From Acinetobacter terrestris (GTDB lineage Bacteria > Pseudomonadota > Gammaproteobacteria > Pseudomonadales > Moraxellaceae), in NCBI RefSeq assembly GCF_004331155.1, contig NZ_SJNZ01000008.1:1-64000 (forward strand): DNA of 64,000 nucleotides. The letters are read 5' to 3'. The notes beneath the pieces were generated by a model. The model ran no database searches and had not been told where the DNA came from. It saw nothing but the letters and a program-made list of their open reading frames with translations. Every line of letters starts with the position of its first letter. Position 1 is the first letter of the stretch. Shown here piece after piece: positions 1-8,620 of the stretch. The translations under genes and the position numbers were made by a program.

Positions 1-13
1 AACTCTTCAGTTT
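1..13 (-). rRNA. rrs: 5' end of 16S rRNA gene (partial)
   Basis: Read on the minus strand, the first 13 bases give AAACTGAAGAGTT, which matches the start of mature bacterial 16S rRNA (AAAYUGAAGAGUUUGAUC in enterics). The gene runs out of the window to the left. The match is short, but it is supported by what lies upstream: two strong promoters and a gene-free AT-rich leader of about 200 bases, as expected of an rRNA operon. Confidence 0.85.
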
Positions 14-214
14 AATATTGCTTAGTGCCTTAAAGGGCACCAATCTTGGCTCATCAATTTTCTGACAAATATTTCTCAAATAAACTTCGAGTCATTTCTA
101 CCATCAATCAATGAAAATAATTTCGATTGATCAACCAGTAAAAATCCACACAAGTTGTTCTTCATAATCTCTTAATGATCTTCTTGCTGATTCGTCACCA
201 GCAAGCTAGGTCGG

Positions 215-244
215 CTATACTACTCTCTTTACAAGAATAGTCAA
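215..244 (-). promoter_or_regulatory. rRNA operon promoter P2 (proximal)
   Basis: On the minus strand a -35 box TTGACT (239-244) is followed after 16 bases by TAGTAT (217-222; alternative GTATAG at 215-220). It is followed by a GC-rich discriminator (CCGACC), typical of stringently controlled rRNA promoters. Transcription would start near 210 and give a leader of about 200 nt before 16S. A small hairpin (GTGCC/GGCAC, 25-40) and a longer imperfect inverted repeat (about 105-140) lie in the leader and may serve processing. Confidence 0.7.
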
Positions 245-355
245 CAGGTTTTGCCAATTAATTTTTAACTTCTTCAAGACTTCCAGATTTTACCCTTTAG
301 GCTAAATCCTTGTTTCTCAACAAGTTTTAATCAACATCACCGCCGATGGATGTGC

Positions 356-383
356 ATTCTACAGTATTTCAGAGGGGTTGCAA
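356..383 (-). promoter_or_regulatory. rRNA operon promoter P1 (distal)
   Basis: On the minus strand TTGCAA (378-383) is followed after 16 bases by TAGAAT (356-361). The DNA upstream of the -35 box (about 385-430) is rich in A and T tracts, as for an UP element. With P2 this forms the tandem promoter arrangement usual for rRNA operons. From here to the terminator near 690 I see no gene, only AT-rich spacer. Confidence 0.6.
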
Positions 384-684
384 GCCTGTTTTTGAAAGTT
401 TTTATTTGGCTGTTGCTTTTATATTCCAATAAAAATATAAGATATTGTTTTATATAGTTAATTAATTTTATATTTTTTATTCTCCTTATAAAACATGCAA
501 TCAAAATAAATCAACATACTGATTTTATTACTATTAAAAAAATAAACCCTCTCATTAATGCTTATTTAGAGAACAATTCTTGCTGCTTTCTTCAACATTA
601 CTGTTACTTAATAAACAAAATGGTGTGATCAAGTAAAATAAATCCATTAAAAAAGATCTAACCGATTGCCTATTTATCTAGAAA

Positions 685-720
685 TAAAAAAGCCATCACT
701 GAAACAGCGATGGCTTTTTT
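685..720 (-). terminator. Rho-independent terminator after copper receptor gene
   Basis: Stem AGCCATC (691-697) pairs with GATGGCT (709-715), flanked by an A tract on one side and a T6 tract on the other, so it can act in both directions. It lies 20 bases past the stop of the minus-strand TonB receptor gene and separates it from the rRNA promoters. Confidence 0.85.
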
Positions 721-739
721 TAATGAAATTCAGTTTGAA

Positions 740-2812
740 TCAGAATTTCATACTGATGCGTGCCCAGTAGTTACGACCAATATTATTAAATTGCTCATCA
801 GCTGCAAAACCAAAGCCGGCACTCCCCGCTTTATTTAAGTGTTCGCTATAGGTTTTATCCAACACGTTATCAATACCCACGGAAAGGTCTATCCCGTCGT
901 AAACATGATAGGTGCCATTCAATGATAATGTTCCAAAACCACGGCTTTCACCCAAGTCATACCCCACGATGTTGCCTTGATCTTTACTGATACGATTTTG
1001 ACTATCCACAACACGCCACAATGCACCCAAAGTATATTGATCCTGCACATAACGCAGATTAACCCGACCTTCCAAAGGGGAAATTTGCGGTAAAGGTTTA
1101 TCATCGGTGGTATTTTCACCCCAGGCATACATGGCACTGACATCCGCTTGCAGATGACCGGTAAATTGATAACCAATGCCTGCTTCAGCGCCGGCAATGG
1201 TCGCATCTACATTTTTAGCGCCAGCTGTTTTTTCAGCATTACCATGGTTCATGCCAGGCATAGATCCTGAATGATCATGATAACTCATCAGAATATAATC
1301 ATTGATCAGTCCAGCATAAGCAGAAACCCAAGAACTGAGTGCACCATGCTCATGTTGATAACCCATGTCTAACTGTAAAGTTTTTTCGGTATTGAGATCA
1401 TTAAATGCAGGAACAGGTATCCCAGTATTACCGTGTTTGGCACTAAACAGTTCCCAATAATCCGGTACACGCTCGACATAACCTACGCCGATATAGGATT
1501 TGGCATCATGCTCTGGATGTTGATTCTCTAAACGAACAAATCCACTTGGCAATGTTTCTTTACGGTCATCATTGAGCTTTAAGGCATCAATTTTCACCTG
1601 ATCAACACGTGCACCTGTGACCAACTTGTAATTATCATTGAACTGGTAAGCCAACTCACCAAACGCACCATAAGACTGGAACTTCATATTGGTTTGCATC
1701 GGCATATTCATCATCATTGATGTCATGCTACCGGCATGATGATTCTGCTGGGAATCGATCCCTGTCGTCAGCTGCAGTCGATCCCATTCACTGACAGCAG
1801 CCAACCGGGCATTTAAGGTACGGCGTGTCACTTGCATAGAAGATGGATTCGGCATCTCCATCTCCATACCGTCATGCATCATTTTTTCAGTCGGTGGCGT
1901 ACGCAAGCTAAAGTTATCCATGACATGATCGTTAAAACTATAGTTCACCTGCGCTTCAATTTTCTTGATCACCTCGGTGACATTTTTCTTTTCTACACGC
2001 AGTCCAAGACTTTCACGGGCAAATTGAGAACCATCCATATCGCGTCCAGCATAGACTGCTTCACCATCTGATTTCCCGCCAGTAAGTTCTACCCACGTGT
2101 TTTCATCCGGTGTCCATCCCAAAGCCAGATCCGCATTCCAGCGTTCCCAATCCGAAGGAACAGTATTGCCGTCACCATCTTTATAGCTATCTGAAACTGA
2201 GCGATTGGCATTCAGGCGAATATATTTCTGTTCATCTCCTACTGCGGCTTCAACATTATGATCAAGACGACCATATGAACCCATCAAGACACTGGCTTGA
2301 CCACGATAAGGCTTATCTTGACTCAGCTTTTCCGCTTCGCGTTCAAAGATAACGGTCGCAGCCGAACCGGTATTGGCATATTGAACCGTTTGCGGACCTT
2401 TAATCACCGAAATGCGGTCATAGCTTTCCGGTGAAATATAAGAAGTTGGCGCATCCATACGGCTTGGGCAGGCACCCAGATTTTCTGTGCCATCCGCTAA
2501 AATTTTAATCCGCGAACCAAACATGCCACGGAAAGTCACATCACCATTAGTGCCGCCATTTTTAATCGAGCTGAATCCCATAATACTCTGTAGATAATCA
2601 GCACCATCACTGGCGGGAATCGGTTGAATCGGCTGCTTAGGATCTGCACGCACAATCAAACCATTGGCATCATTGCCTTGATGTGCAGTTGCCACAATTG
2701 GGGCTAAAGTCTGAATAATTGCAGTTTGTTCTTGAGCAAATACTGAAGCTGAATAACAAACAACACAAATCGCAGCTGCAAGAGGCTGTAAAAAGAATTT
2801 TGGCTGAGCCAT
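740..2812 (-). CDS. oprC: TonB-dependent copper receptor, OprC/NosA type
   Basis: A 690-residue outer-membrane receptor. It has a signal peptide (about 1-26, cut after VFA), a plug domain (about 60-160) and a 22-strand-type barrel ending in an aromatic residue (MKF). The plug carries CPSRM at 115-119, the CxxxM copper site known from Pseudomonas OprC. Met/His-rich loops (HHAGSMTSMMMNMPM; SGSMPGMNHGN) fit copper binding. The family takes up copper across the outer membrane using TonB energy. The DUF2946 gene lies just upstream on the same strand, 88 bases away, and may share its transcript. Substrate assignment is by homology of the motif only. Confidence 0.9.
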   Translation of the reverse strand: MAQPKFFLQPLAAAICVVCYSASVFAQEQTAIIQTLAPIVATAHQGNDANGLIVRADPKQPIQPIPASDGADYLQSIMGFSSIKNGGTNGDVTFRGMFGSRIKILADGTENLGACPSRMDAPTSYISPESYDRISVIKGPQTVQYANTGSAATVIFEREAEKLSQDKPYRGQASVLMGSYGRLDHNVEAAVGDEQKYIRLNANRSVSDSYKDGDGNTVPSDWERWNADLALGWTPDENTWVELTGGKSDGEAVYAGRDMDGSQFARESLGLRVEKKNVTEVIKKIEAQVNYSFNDHVMDNFSLRTPPTEKMMHDGMEMEMPNPSSMQVTRRTLNARLAAVSEWDRLQLTTGIDSQQNHHAGSMTSMMMNMPMQTNMKFQSYGAFGELAYQFNDNYKLVTGARVDQVKIDALKLNDDRKETLPSGFVRLENQHPEHDAKSYIGVGYVERVPDYWELFSAKHGNTGIPVPAFNDLNTEKTLQLDMGYQHEHGALSSWVSAYAGLINDYILMSYHDHSGSMPGMNHGNAEKTAGAKNVDATIAGAEAGIGYQFTGHLQADVSAMYAWGENTTDDKPLPQISPLEGRVNLRYVQDQYTLGALWRVVDSQNRISKDQGNIVGYDLGESRGFGTLSLNGTYHVYDGIDLSVGIDNVLDKTYSEHLNKAGSAGFGFAADEQFNNIGRNYWARISMKF

Positions 2813-2900
2813 TTTTCAATCTCACTAATACATAAATATGAGCTGCGGTTGAAGCAGCGCAAGGGCTTAAGTCAATTAAGACCCGAAAACAGGTTTCGAT

Positions 2901-3329
2901 TTATGCAAATAGTGGTGGGGCTCGCCCTTGGGGCAGAAGAAAGAGTCGCTGTAGAACAAACCAGACATGACTAAAGGTCTTTTGGAATGCAATTAAACGA
3001 ATTTGAATACGATCTAGAACTTCTTTAACGTCCAATTCAGGAGGCAAGACCAAGTTACCGTAGACAGTACAGTACTGGCATTTATGGTTGGCATCATGAT
3101 CATGCCCTGCATGCTGTTCATGCAATTGGGTGTCTTGATTTACCTGATGATGGGAATGTTCAGAAGTGGAGGTTTGATGAATAGTGCTAGAGCTGAGTAA
3201 TAATGCACGCGTAATGGTTTCACAGACCGGAGCAATCTGATATTGCTTCGGTAGCAAGGGCTGTAAAAAAACAGCAATCTGTAAAAATACCGCTATACAA
3301 GATAGCAGCAGACCACTACGCAAAAGCAC
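2901..3329 (-). CDS. DUF2946 family His-rich protein
   Basis: A small protein of about 142 residues with an N-terminal hydrophobic segment, a central His-rich stretch (HSHHQVNQ, HEQHAGHDHDANH), a CQYC motif and the C-terminal PQGRAPP signature typical of DUF2946. These proteins commonly sit beside copper or metal uptake genes and are thought to bind metal at the membrane or in the periplasm. The GTG at 3329 is preferred over TTG at 3335 because an AGGG ribosome site lies seven bases ahead of it. Position directly upstream of the OprC-type receptor suggests a copper-related role (inference). Confidence 0.75.
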   Translation of the reverse strand: MLLRSGLLLSCIAVFLQIAVFLQPLLPKQYQIAPVCETITRALLLSSSTIHQTSTSEHSHHQVNQDTQLHEQHAGHDHDANHKCQYCTVYGNLVLPPELDVKEVLDRIQIRLIAFQKTFSHVWFVLQRLFLLPQGRAPPLFA

Positions 3330-3364
3330 CGGCAAACCCTAAAATTTGTCTAACTCAAGTATAA

Positions 3365-3390
3365 CAAAGCCCAATCGAAATTGGGCTTTG
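3365..3390 (-). terminator. Terminator hairpin downstream of def
   Basis: A perfect 11-bp stem, CAAAGCCCAAT (3365-3375) with ATTGGGCTTTG (3380-3390) and a four-base loop. It lies 31 bases past the def stop on the minus strand. The U tract is short (TTTGTTAT), so efficiency is uncertain. Confidence 0.7.
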
Positions 3391-3420
3391 TAAATTTTCA
3401 TTTTATCTAAATATGTGTGC

Positions 3421-3951
3421 TTAACGTTTTACCGCAACTTTCTCTTTTTGGCGTTGACGAACAGTTTTTTCGACTTTTTCACGTGCACGTTGACGCTTTA
3501 ATGGCGATAAATAATCGACAAATAACTTGCCATTTAAGTGATCCATTTCATGTTGAATACAAACAGCGAGAAGCTCGTCTGCTTCCATCTCAAATGATTG
3601 ACCTTCAAGGTTAATGGCCTCGATTTTTACACGTGACGGACGCTCAACTTTATCGTATATTTGAGGCACTGACAGACAGCCTTCTTCATAGGGCTGAGTT
3701 TCTTCAGTTAACGGGGTAACTTTGGGGTTAATAAATACCATGGGTTGATCTTTATTTTCAGATAAATCCATGACAATCAGCTGAATATGGTAGTCCACTT
3801 GTGTTGCAGCCAAGCCAATACCAGGCGCTTCATACATAGTTTCAAACATATCTGCTGCAAGCTGACGAATTTCATCAGTGACTTCTTCGACTGGTTTAGC
3901 AATGGTACGAAGACGGGGATCCGGGAAACTTAAAATAGGTAATAAGGCCAT
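3421..3951 (-). CDS. def: Peptide deformylase
   Basis: A 176-residue metallohydrolase that removes the formyl group from the N-terminal methionine of new proteins. All three motifs are intact: GIGLAATQ (44-51), EGCLSVP (metal ligand Cys92) and HEMDH (His134, Glu135, His138). GAGGA precedes the ATG. The C-terminus is Lys/Arg-rich. Here it is not followed by fmt in the window. It is divergent from the LysM gene, and the order def / LysM / dprA / tsaC parallels the enteric smg region. Confidence 0.97.
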   Translation of the reverse strand: MALLPILSFPDPRLRTIAKPVEEVTDEIRQLAADMFETMYEAPGIGLAATQVDYHIQLIVMDLSENKDQPMVFINPKVTPLTEETQPYEEGCLSVPQIYDKVERPSRVKIEAINLEGQSFEMEADELLAVCIQHEMDHLNGKLFVDYLSPLKRQRAREKVEKTVRQRQKEKVAVKR

Positions 3952-4070
3952 ACGGTGTCCTCACTTATGCCATTGATCAAAAAACAAAATGAAGGAATGC
4001 TTCATCAAAAAAATGTGTGTAATATCGTTATTATAACGCAACTACATACATAATTTTAGGAATTATGATA

Positions 4071-5231
4071 ATGAAAAAGGTTTTGAAGGGCATGCCAACT
4101 TTTAGTGCCTTGGGGTTTAAAAAACAATTATTGGCACTTGCCGTTTGTGTAAGTGTTGGGGTCGGCGTTGTTAGTGTTGCTGAAGCGGCACCCGCCCGAA
4201 ATGTAAACCCACCTACATTAAAAGCCGGTGCGCCACAAGTTTATGTGGTGAAAAAAGGTGATACTTTATGGGATATTTCCAAAAGATTTCTAAAAAATCC
4301 CGTGCGCTGGCCTGAAATTTGGGCCAGCAACAAACACGTGAAAAATCCACATTGGATTTTCCCGGGCGACCGCCTGCTTATGTGTACCTATAATGGCAAA
4401 CCGATTATTGGTAAAGATGAGGGTGATGGCTGTGAAGGAATTATCCGTCGCTATACCGGTGGCACCGGCACCAAACTGCAACCTCAAGTTCGGGTTGAAT
4501 CTTTAAATAATGCTATTCCAGTGATTCCTCTGGAATACATCAAACACTGGCTGGAACGTAGCACCATTGTGGCACCTGAATCGATTCAAGGTACGCCATA
4601 CATTTTAGGTACTGCCGATCAACGTGTTCTTGCTGCCAAAGGTCAAACCGTTTATGCACGCGGAAATGGTCTGGAAGTCGGTCAACGCTATGCCGTTTAC
4701 CGTGAAGGCGAACCGTATATGTTTACCGATGCCAATGGTAAAAAATACAATGCTGGCCTTGAGTTAATTCAAGTCGCATCAGGTGTTGCAGTTCGCGGTG
4801 AAAATGACATTACCACCCTTGAACTGACAGATACTTATAATGCTGAAGTTCGTCGTGGAGATCGTGTCCTTCCTGAATACGATCCAATGTTGCCAACCTT
4901 GTTCTACCCGACCAATGCCGAAGAAGTGGTTGCAGGTGGGCAAGTTGTTCGCGTGATGGGTTCTATCGGCACAGCGGCAAAACACAGTGTAGTGACCATT
5001 GACCGTGGTAGCCTGCAAGGTGTTCAAGTTGGACATGTGCTCACAGTGAACCAGAAAGGTGAAGTCGTCACCGATCCGAAAACCAAAGAACGTGTGCAAT
5101 TACCTGGGCAACGTATTGGTAACATCATGGTATTCAAAAGCTTTGAAAACTTAAGCTATGCTTATGTACTGGATAGTGAATTACCGATTAAAGTCGGTGC
5201 TGGCATTCAGCCGCCACTGATGGATGAATAA
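4071..5231 (+). CDS. LysM peptidoglycan-binding protein
   Basis: About 386 residues: a hydrophobic export segment (about 17-40, ending AEA), a LysM domain (about 57-103, VKKGDTLWDISKRF ... NPHWIFPGDRL) and a long C-terminal region of about 270 residues rich in beta structure. LysM binds the glycan of peptidoglycan, so the protein should lie in the periplasm or at the wall. The ATG at 4071 is chosen over 4065 because AGGA ends nine bases before it. The gene is monocistronic with a strong terminator. Gammaproteobacteria carry homologues next to dprA; the function of the C-terminal part is not known to me. Confidence 0.88.
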   Translation: MKKVLKGMPTFSALGFKKQLLALAVCVSVGVGVVSVAEAAPARNVNPPTLKAGAPQVYVVKKGDTLWDISKRFLKNPVRWPEIWASNKHVKNPHWIFPGDRLLMCTYNGKPIIGKDEGDGCEGIIRRYTGGTGTKLQPQVRVESLNNAIPVIPLEYIKHWLERSTIVAPESIQGTPYILGTADQRVLAAKGQTVYARGNGLEVGQRYAVYREGEPYMFTDANGKKYNAGLELIQVASGVAVRGENDITTLELTDTYNAEVRRGDRVLPEYDPMLPTLFYPTNAEEVVAGGQVVRVMGSIGTAAKHSVVTIDRGSLQGVQVGHVLTVNQKGEVVTDPKTKERVQLPGQRIGNIMVFKSFENLSYAYVLDSELPIKVGAGIQPPLMDE

Positions 5232-5256
5232 TCGTTAAATAAATCGAAATCTAGAA

Positions 5257-5284
5257 ATGAGGCTGAGATTCAGCCTCATTTTAA
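5257..5284 (+). terminator. Rho-independent terminator of LysM gene
   Basis: Stem ATGAGGCTGA (5257-5266) and TCAGCCTCAT (5270-5279) with a three-base loop, followed by TTTTAATTTTT. Confidence 0.9.
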
Positions 5285-5342
5285 TTTTTAAACAATAAAT
5301 TTTTTAAACAATAAAAAGAAGACATATCTAAAAGGTCTCATT

Positions 5343-6500
5343 ATGCTCAATTCATTAAGCTGCTTGCAGCTGGATTACATTCGTTTATGGTTTCTGCTGC
5401 AACACTCCCTGCCCAGCTTTTATAAAATCAATAAACACTATCCACATCTCGCTGAGGCAACACAGCCCGATCAAATTGAAACCTGGCAAAAGCTTGGCAT
5501 TCACAAAAACCATATTCAGCGCCTGAGAGATTTTCATCTTCCTGAATCACAGCTGCAATTTCAGCATTGTGTTGCCCTGATTCAAAAACATAGCGACTTT
5601 ATTCTTACACTCGAACATCCAGATTACCCTACTCAACTGCTGCCCTACGCAGATAAACCGCCCATTCTATTTGGCCAAGGTGATGCTAAGGCACTGTTGC
5701 AGCCTCAAATTGCGATTGTCGGCAGCCGCAAACCGAGCAGCCACGGGCGACAGGTGGCTTATGATTTTGCCTATTATTTAAGTGATCAAGGTTTTTACAT
5801 TATTAGCGGTTTGGCTGAAGGGATTGATGAAGCCGCACATCAAGGGGCTTTACGCCACAGTCGAACCATTGCCGTGATGGGTACTGGCCTGGACCAGACC
5901 TACCCGACACAGCATCAGCAACTGCGACAACAGATCATTAGCCAGTCAGGTACAGTGGTGACTGAATTCTTGCCAGGAACACCGCCTTTACAGCAGCATT
6001 TTCCACGGCGCAATCGCCTGGTGAGCGGTTTAAGTCTGGGCGTCATCGTTGCAGAAGCCGCACTGAAAAGTGGTTCTTTAATTACGGCGAAATGGGCGGC
6101 CGAACAAGGTAAATCAATCTTTGCCATTCCCGGTCATATTTATAGCGAGCATCATCAAGGCTGCCATCAACTGATTCGTGAAGGGGCCATTTTGGTCGAC
6201 CATCCCGAACAGGTGATTGAAGACTTGGCCCTGCCGACCCAATGGCAGAATCAGCAGCAGATTGAACAATGCAAAAATTCAGATAGCCTTCAAGTACCAA
6301 TCCAAGCACCCACTGCATTACCGCCTCACTTAACGCCGCTGTATAACCAGCTGGATTGGGTCGGGCAAACCATCGATGATCTGGTCGCTAAACTGCAATC
6401 CGATATTGCTACATTGACCAGCCAACTGATGGAATTAGAGCTACTTGGCTTATGTATGCAGCAGGCAGGTTTGTATCTACGTTGTCGTCCAGGCAAATAA
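5343..6500 (+). CDS. dprA: DNA processing protein DprA/Smf
   Basis: A 385-residue protein that loads RecA on incoming single-stranded DNA during natural transformation. It has an N-terminal helical region (1-80), the Rossmann-like core (GSRKPSSHGR near 126 and SGLAEGIDEAAH), the conserved PRRNR(L/I)(V/I)SGLS stretch, and a C-terminal winged helix (about 325-385). All core motifs are present, so transformation function looks intact, as usual in competent Acinetobacter. tsaC follows after 45 bases and is probably co-transcribed. Confidence 0.95.
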   Translation: MLNSLSCLQLDYIRLWFLLQHSLPSFYKINKHYPHLAEATQPDQIETWQKLGIHKNHIQRLRDFHLPESQLQFQHCVALIQKHSDFILTLEHPDYPTQLLPYADKPPILFGQGDAKALLQPQIAIVGSRKPSSHGRQVAYDFAYYLSDQGFYIISGLAEGIDEAAHQGALRHSRTIAVMGTGLDQTYPTQHQQLRQQIISQSGTVVTEFLPGTPPLQQHFPRRNRLVSGLSLGVIVAEAALKSGSLITAKWAAEQGKSIFAIPGHIYSEHHQGCHQLIREGAILVDHPEQVIEDLALPTQWQNQQQIEQCKNSDSLQVPIQAPTALPPHLTPLYNQLDWVGQTIDDLVAKLQSDIATLTSQLMELELLGLCMQQAGLYLRCRPGK

Positions 6501-6545
6501 GGTTCACAATATCCCGCTTAAATGTATTTGAAGGGATAAGATCCA

Positions 6546-7115
6546 ATGATTACCACCTCTGTTGCCGAAGCTGCTCAATGTTTAAAACAAGGACAGGTTT
6601 TAGCGTACCCTACAGAGGCAGTTTGGGGCTTAGGCTGTGATCCGTTTAATGAACAGGCTTTCCTGAAAATTTTACGCTTAAAGCAACGCCCGATTGAAAA
6701 AGGGGTAATTTTATTGGCAGCCCAGATCGCACAAGTTGAGCCTCTGTTAGAACCTCTCACTGCAGAAATGCGTCAGAAAGTGATAGATTCGTGGAGTCAT
6801 CGCTCACCAACTGAACGCGCAACCACCTGGTTACTTCCTGCAGGCGAGCATATTCCAAAATGGATTAAAGGCAACCACCCGAAAGTGGCGGTGCGTGTTA
6901 CCACCCACCCTTTATGCGTGGCGCTATGCAATGCGTTTAATGGTTTTATTGTATCGACCAGTGCCAATCCTACCGGTGGCACACCTGCCCACTCACTGCA
7001 AGAAGCTAATCAGTATTTCTCAACTCAAATCAATTACCTAAACGGTGATCTAGGTCTTAGCCAAGAACCGAGCCGGATTATTGATGCTGAAACAGGTGAA
7101 GTGATCCGCGCTTAA
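6546..7115 (+). CDS. tsaC: Threonylcarbamoyl-AMP synthase (YrdC/TsaC)
   Basis: A 189-residue YrdC-domain protein. It makes threonylcarbamoyl-AMP from threonine, bicarbonate and ATP for the t6A modification at position 37 of ANN-decoding tRNAs. Visible motifs: YPTEAVWGLGCDP near the start, LKQRPIEKG (the KxR...KG nucleotide site) and SANPTGG. The length fits the short TsaC form without the Sua5 C-terminal domain. It follows dprA after 45 bases. Its stop codon lies inside a terminator hairpin. Confidence 0.95.
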   Translation: MITTSVAEAAQCLKQGQVLAYPTEAVWGLGCDPFNEQAFLKILRLKQRPIEKGVILLAAQIAQVEPLLEPLTAEMRQKVIDSWSHRSPTERATTWLLPAGEHIPKWIKGNHPKVAVRVTTHPLCVALCNAFNGFIVSTSANPTGGTPAHSLQEANQYFSTQINYLNGDLGLSQEPSRIIDAETGEVIRA

Positions 7116-7128
7116 TGCGGATCATTTT
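7102..7128 (+). terminator. Terminator overlapping the tsaC stop codon
   Basis: Stem TGATCCGC (7102-7109) and GCGGATCA (7117-7124), loop GCTTAAT containing the TAA stop (7113-7115), then TTTTG. The last coding codons of tsaC form the left arm. Confidence 0.6.
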
Positions 7129-7161
7129 GATGAATGGATTGACCCATCCTAATTTTTAGAC

Positions 7162-7195
7162 AAAAAAAAGCTCAACCATATAGGGACGGCTGAGC
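7162..7195 (-). terminator. Strong Rho-independent terminator (minus strand)
   Basis: Eight-base stem (7170-7177 with 7188-7195), ten-base loop and an uninterrupted U8 tract on the minus-strand transcript. The 320 bases between it and the EamA stop hold no ORF that I can support. Confidence 0.8.
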
Positions 7196-7310
7196 ATAAA
7201 AAGGATGTGCATAAATCACATCCAGAGGGTCTGTAAAGCTGGGTGCAAAAGCTTAAATACTTAAACATTTACGATAGAAATATTATCTAATAAATTGTTT
7301 TGTTATACAA
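7162..7310 (-). ncRNA. Candidate small RNA or long 3' UTR with two terminator hairpins
   Basis: On the minus strand two hairpins follow each other. GGATGTG/CACATCC (7203-7223) is followed by TTTTT. GCTCAGCC/GGTTGAGC (7170-7195, one GU pair) is followed by U8 (7162-7169). The nearest minus-strand gene, the EamA exporter, ends 320 bases upstream at 7518. A TATAAT-like box occurs on the minus strand near 7310. This fits either a separate RNA of roughly 120 nt or an unusually long 3' UTR. I do not recognise it as a known RNA family. Confidence 0.35.
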
Positions 7311-7517
7311 ATATATTATATATCTTATAAAACACTTAAAACCTATAAAGCATTCATCACATTTTCTTAACAATTTAAATTATCTCACTATTTTTCAATC
7401 ATCTTTTTTCAAAACAGTCATTTCAAGCTATGATTAAACCCCTGATTCATCTTTGTACGCAATTAACGACACATGAAAAAATAAATTCGTTTGTTGTTTT
7501 TTTCATCTATTTTTAGC

Positions 7518-8432
7518 TTAAGTATTCAACTTTGCTGTGGCTGCTGTTATCACTTTCTTTTGGGCCAATAAAATTCCCAGCAAAATGATCACGCCCCCAA
7601 TACTGTGATAAATCGTCCAGGCTTCAGCCAACCACAAATTGGCAATAATTGCGGTACAGACCGGCATCAGGTTCATAAAAATACTGGTTCGATTCGGTCC
7701 AATCATTTGTACTGCCAGCATCCAGACTAAGGGGGCAATCAGAGAGGGGAAAATACCGGCATAAAGAACACTGCCGACATTGTGCTGATCAATCGCATCC
7801 AGCCCTAACCATAAAACAAAGGGCAAATGGTAAAGCAAGGCAAAAACAATCTGCACATACAAACTCACCATCAACGGAATTTGCAGTTGCCACTTTTTCA
7901 AGAACACGCCATAAAAAGCATAGAAAAATACCGCCAGTACCATCATGGCATCGCCCAGATGGCCGCCTGACTGCAGCAGATGAAGCAGATTCCCTTGCGC
8001 CATCACATAGAGCAAACCGGCAAAAGATAAGATACTGCCCACGACTGCAAAACGGTTCGGAATATCCTTGAGCATGAGCATGGAAACAAAGATGGTAAAC
8101 ACAGGAATAAAGGCATTGATAATGCCCATATTGGTCGCGGTCGTATAATGTGCTGCGGTATAGCCCAGGCCTTGATACAACACCATGCCAAAAGCGCCCA
8201 GTACAGCAAGCTGTTTCCAGTGTTGCATCACCAACTGACGTTCACGCCAGACTTTGCCCAACATAAAAGGCGTTAATACAAGAAAAGCAATTAACCAACG
8301 ATAAAAACTGATACTCACAGGAGAAATATAGTCTGCTACATAACGTGTCACCGTAATATTCATCGACCAGATTAAAACTGCCAGTAATGGCAAAGCCAGT
8401 GCCCACCAGACTGTTTTGTTTGGCTGTGTCAT
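7518..8432 (-). CDS. EamA/DMT family transporter
   Basis: About 304 residues with ten predicted membrane segments in two five-helix halves, the EamA repeat architecture. The family exports amino acids, metabolites or drugs; this member's substrate is unknown. The start at 8432 is preferred over the upstream ATG at 8465 because AGGA precedes it at good spacing, and the upstream one has no ribosome site. It is divergent from an AraC-type regulator, an arrangement that suggests local control of the exporter by that regulator (inference). Confidence 0.88.
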   Translation of the reverse strand: MTQPNKTVWWALALPLLAVLIWSMNITVTRYVADYISPVSISFYRWLIAFLVLTPFMLGKVWRERQLVMQHWKQLAVLGAFGMVLYQGLGYTAAHYTTATNMGIINAFIPVFTIFVSMLMLKDIPNRFAVVGSILSFAGLLYVMAQGNLLHLLQSGGHLGDAMMVLAVFFYAFYGVFLKKWQLQIPLMVSLYVQIVFALLYHLPFVLWLGLDAIDQHNVGSVLYAGIFPSLIAPLVWMLAVQMIGPNRTSIFMNLMPVCTAIIANLWLAEAWTIYHSIGGVIILLGILLAQKKVITAATAKLNT

Positions 8433-8525
8433 GCCCTTTCCTGTGCTTAAATATCCAGTATGCATTTTTACTGAAGTCTGAAATAATTAGAATATCGGAT
8501 TTCAGACATCAATATTGCGCTACAG

Positions 8526-8553
8526 ACACAGCTTAGATTGCTCAGTGCTGTGT
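8526..8553. promoter_or_regulatory. Inverted repeat in the EamA/AraC divergent region
   Basis: ACACAGC (8526-8532) and GCTGTGT (8547-8553) form perfect 7-bp arms around a 14-base spacer. It lies between two divergent start codons (8432 and 8621). It is a candidate operator for the adjacent AraC-type regulator; this is inference from position and symmetry. Confidence 0.4.
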
Positions 8554-8620
8554 AAGGAAAACTCGTACTAGCTATAAAATTGATGCAGTGACAGAGAAGA
8601 ACCAAAATAAGGACATTCAC

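Noticed and set aside
919..2352. Several open frames of 79-95 codons inside the copper receptor gene
   Set aside because: They lie within a well-supported receptor gene, have no ribosome sites and no domain features.
8588..8620. GTG start of the AraC-type regulator adding 11 residues
   Set aside because: ATG at 8621 has a textbook AAGGA at eight bases; the GTG has none.
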